From the NCBI RefSeq assembly GCF_051014445.1, contig NC_135141.1, positions 1,984,001-2,048,000 of the forward strand: DNA of 64,000 nt. The letters are read 5' to 3'. Under the pieces are notes generated by a model that saw nothing but the letters and a program-made list of their open reading frames with translations, had not been told where the DNA came from and made no database searches. Both the position numbers and the translations under genes were made by a program. Origin of the DNA: Colletes latitarsis (lineage: Eukaryota; Arthropoda; Insecta; Hymenoptera; Colletidae). Shown here one piece after another: positions 61,593 through 64,000 of this stretch (positions are counted from its first letter, which is position 1; every line of letters starts with the position of its first letter).

Positions 61593-62624
61593 TGTGTGGT
61601 ACCACATTACTACGTGATTCAAAACAGAAAAGCCAGGATCAGGCCAACAAGTATGCGAAGAAGGCAAAATCATGTGCCAGATGCAGGCATAACGCATACC
61701 TAACCCAGACCTAACCGGTGTTATCCTCTAAAATGTGGGTCGAAGCCAGCTTTAATTGACTGTTCCAGTGTGGTACCACATTACTACGTGACTCAAACCC
61801 GAAAAAACTCAGGTTCTGGCCAACAAGTATGCGAAGAAGCCAAAATCATGAGCCAGATGTGGGCATAAGCCATACCTAACCCAGACCTAACCGGTTTTAT
61901 CCTCTAAAATATTGATCGAAACCAGGTTTTATTGACTGCTACTGTGTGGTACCACATTACTACGTGATTCAAATCCGAAAAAACCCAGGTTCTGGCCAAC
62001 AAGTATGCGAAGAAGGCAAAATCATGAGCCAGATGCGGGCATAAGCCAGACCTAACCCAGACCTAACTGATTTTATCCTCTAAAATATTGATCGAAACCA
62101 GGTTTAGTTGACTGTTTCGTTGTCGTACCGCATTACTACGTGATTCAAACAGGGTAAAACCCAGGTTCTGGCCAACAAGTATGCGATGAGGGCTGAATCA
62201 TGATCGAGATGCGGGCATAACCCAGACCTAACCCAGACCTAACCGGTGTTAGCCTCCAAAATATTGATCGAAACCAGGTTTAGTTGACTGTTTCGTTATC
62301 GTACCGCATTACTACGCCATTCAAACAGGGTAAAACCCAGGTTCTGGCCAACAAGTATGCGATGCAGGGAGAATCATGAGCGAGATGCGGGCATAACCCA
62401 GACCTAACCCAGACCTAACCGGTGTTAACCTCCAAAATATTGATCGAAACCAAATTTAATGGATTGTTTCTGTGTGGTACCACATTACTACGTGATTCAA
62501 AACCGAAGAAACCCAGGATCAGGCCAACAAGTATGCGAAGAAGGCAAAATCATGTGCCAGATACGGGCATAACCCAGACCTAACCCAGACCAAACCGGTG
62601 TGATCCTCTAAAACATTGATCGAA
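61593..62624. repeat. Six-monomer block with G1-G2-G3, copy 2
   Basis: Partner of 57111-58140. Module start boxes are 62090 and 4486 bp beyond those of copy 1. G1 here reads GTTGTCGTACCGC, halfway to the G2 form, and GATGAGGGCTG. A short deletion is present in the A-rich block near 61622 (AAAACAGAAAAGCC). Confidence 0.86.
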
Positions 62625-64000
62625 ACCAAATTTAATGGATTGTTTCTGTGTGGTACCACATTACTACGTGACTCAAACCCGCAAAACCCCAGGATCTGGC
62701 TAACAAGTATGCGAAGAAGGCAAAATCATGAGCCAGATGCGGCCATAAGCCAGACCTAACCCAGACCTAACCGGTTTTATCCTCTAAAATATTGATCGAA
62801 ACCAGCTTTGATTTACTGTTTTAATGTGGTACAACATTACTACGTGATTCAAACCCTAAGAAACCCAGGATCTGGCCAACAAGTATGCAAAGAAGGCAAA
62901 ATCATGAGCCAGATGCGGGCATAACCCAGACCTAACCCAGACCTAACCGGTGTCATCCATTAAAATATTGATCGAAACCAAGTTTAGTGGACTGTTTCAG
63001 TGTGGTACCACATTACTACGTAACTCTAACACGAAAAAACCCGGGATCTGGCCAACAAGTATGCGAAGAAGGCAAAATCATGAGCCAGATGCGCGCATAA
63101 GCCAGACCTAACCCAGACCTAACCGGTGTTATCCCCCAAAATATTGATCGAAACCAAATTTAATGGATTGTATCTGTGTGCGACCACATTACTACGTGAT
63201 TCGAAACCGAAAAAACCCAGGATCAGGCCAACAAGTATGCGAAGAAGTCAAAATCATGTGCCAGATGCGGGCATAACCCAGACCTAACCCAGACCTAAAC
63301 GGTGTTAACCTCCAAAATATTGATCGAAACCAAATTTAATGGATTGTTTCTGTGTGGTACCACATTACTACGTGATCCAAAACCGAAAAAACCCAGGATC
63401 AGGCCAACAAGTATGCGAAGAAGGCAAAATCATGTGCCAGATACGGGCATAACCCAGGCCTAACCCAGACCAAACCGGTGTGATTCTCTAAAACATTGAT
63501 CGAAACCAGGTTTAATTGTCTGTTTCAGTGTGGTACCACACTACTACGTGATTCAAACCACAGAAAACCTAGGATCTGGCCAACAAGAATGCGGAAAATG
63601 TAAAATCATGAGTCAGATGCGGGCATAACGCATACCTGACCCAGAACTAACCGGTGTTATCCTCTAAAATATTGATCGAAACCAGGTTTTATTGACTGTT
63701 ACTGTGTGGTACCACATTACTACGTGAGTCAAATCCGAAAAAACCCAGCATCTGGCCAACAAGTATGCAAAGAAGGAAAAATCATGAGCCAGATGTGGGC
63801 ATAACCCAGACCTAACCCAGACCTAACCGGTGTCATCCTTTAAAATATTGATCGAAACCAAGTTTAATGGACTGTTTCAGTGTGGTACCACATTACTACG
63901 TGACTCAAACCCGAAAAAACCCAGGATCAGGCCAACAAGTATGCGAAGAAGGCAAAATCATGAGCCAGATGCGGGCATAAGCCAGACCTAACCCAGACCT
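62625..64000. repeat. Mixed monomers to the right end of the window
   Basis: About eight monomers, including the CCCTAAGAAACCC and CTCTAACACG types. A run from about 63220 to 63600 (AAACGGTGTTAACC, GTGTGATTCTC, CACACTACTACG, AAACCACAGAAAACC) repeats the order at 53690-54060. The array continues past the window, whose last bases lie inside the 11-bp tail units. Confidence 0.85.

Larger units (their letters stand above)
1..64000. repeat. Tandem satellite DNA array, ~176-bp monomer, head-to-tail
   Basis: The landmark GATCGAAACC recurs every 176 bp (for example 43, 219, then CATCGAAATG at 384, then 560, 736, 912), with occasional 165-bp steps. Every monomer reads in the same direction, and I found no inverted block, no unique insert and no transposon. 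The array is open at both ends: the first and last bases both lie in the ACCTAACCCAG tail. Satellite arrays of this size and unit length are characteristic of eukaryotic centromeric or pericentromeric heterochromatin; assignment to a functional centromere is inference. The family is not one I recognise. Because copies in the middle of the window are nearly identical over kilobases, copy number there depends on correct assembly. Confidence 0.97.

Noticed and set aside
1..64000. CRISPR array
   Set aside because: The period is about 176 bp and the whole unit is conserved. There are no short identical repeats separated by unique spacers, and no cas genes.
1..64000. Alpha satellite or another CENP-B-box satellite
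   Set aside because: Scanning TTCG occurrences on both strands of the common monomer gave no fit to NTTCGNNNNANNCGGGN, and the monomer sequence does not resemble alpha satellite.
1..64000. tRNA, rRNA or other RNA genes
   Set aside because: No cloverleaf, rRNA core or snRNA-like block was seen; every stretch is accounted for by the monomer.
1..64000. A previously undescribed gene-based system such as a defence island or biosynthetic cluster
   Set aside because: There is no coding sequence in which one could reside. What interest the window has lies in satellite architecture and its evolution.

Overview
The whole 64 kb window is one uninterrupted head-to-tail satellite DNA array. I see no protein-coding gene, RNA gene, transposon, CRISPR array or unique-sequence island. 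The unit is about 176 bp, all copies lie in the same orientation, and the array runs off both ends of the window, giving roughly 365 monomers. This organisation, the unit length, the higher-order repeats and the apparent CpG decay point to a eukaryotic nuclear chromosome, most likely centromeric or pericentromeric heterochromatin (subtelomeric is possible). The length class is typical of plant centromeric satellites but is also used by animals. I do not recognise the consensus: it does not resemble primate alpha satellite, Arabidopsis CEN180, rice CentO or maize CentC as I know them, so I do not name a species.

Monomer anatomy, phased at GATCGAAACC: a conserved start; a variable 10-15 bp stretch; a central core with the perfect 12-bp palindrome TGTGGTACCACA (KpnI site) followed by CATTACTACGTGA; an A-rich CCCGAAAAAACCC block; AGGATCTGGCCAACAAG; GCAAAATCATGAGCCAGATG; and a tail with an 11-bp sub-repeat, ACCTAACCCAG. 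Loss of one sub-repeat unit gives 165-bp monomers, and a rare gain gives about 187 bp. Large repeat periods therefore come out as 176n minus 11k: 528, 1408, 1925, 3146, 3498, 4378, 4554 and 5599 bp fit exactly.

Layout. 1-6.6 kb: mixed old monomers with one 3-mer duplication. 6.6-13.8 kb: a diverged 22-mer block present twice (3860-bp shift), the second copy one monomer longer. 14.0-31.7 kb: the most homogeneous, apparently youngest domain. It has a 1408-bp (8-monomer) tandem duplication, a 5599-bp (32-monomer) unit present nearly twice, and a nested 3498-bp (20-monomer) unit present three times plus a partial copy, one copy carrying a one-monomer conversion-like patch. 31.7-39.9 kb: mosaic with 11-mer and 25-mer spacings, and a 1-kb block matching the start of the window 34 kb away. 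39.9-46.3 kb: a roughly 20-mer block twice. 46.4-53.2 kb: another roughly 20-mer block twice. 53.2-64 kb: mixed monomers with 3-mer, 10-mer and 25/26-mer duplications.

Nothing here works together as genes. The sequence records unequal exchange, local duplication and conversion. Short open frames of 60-108 codons exist, but they are by-products of the repeat, start mostly at GTG or TTG, and are not annotated as genes. All period and copy statements come from reading and aligning landmarks by eye; identity percentages were not computed.
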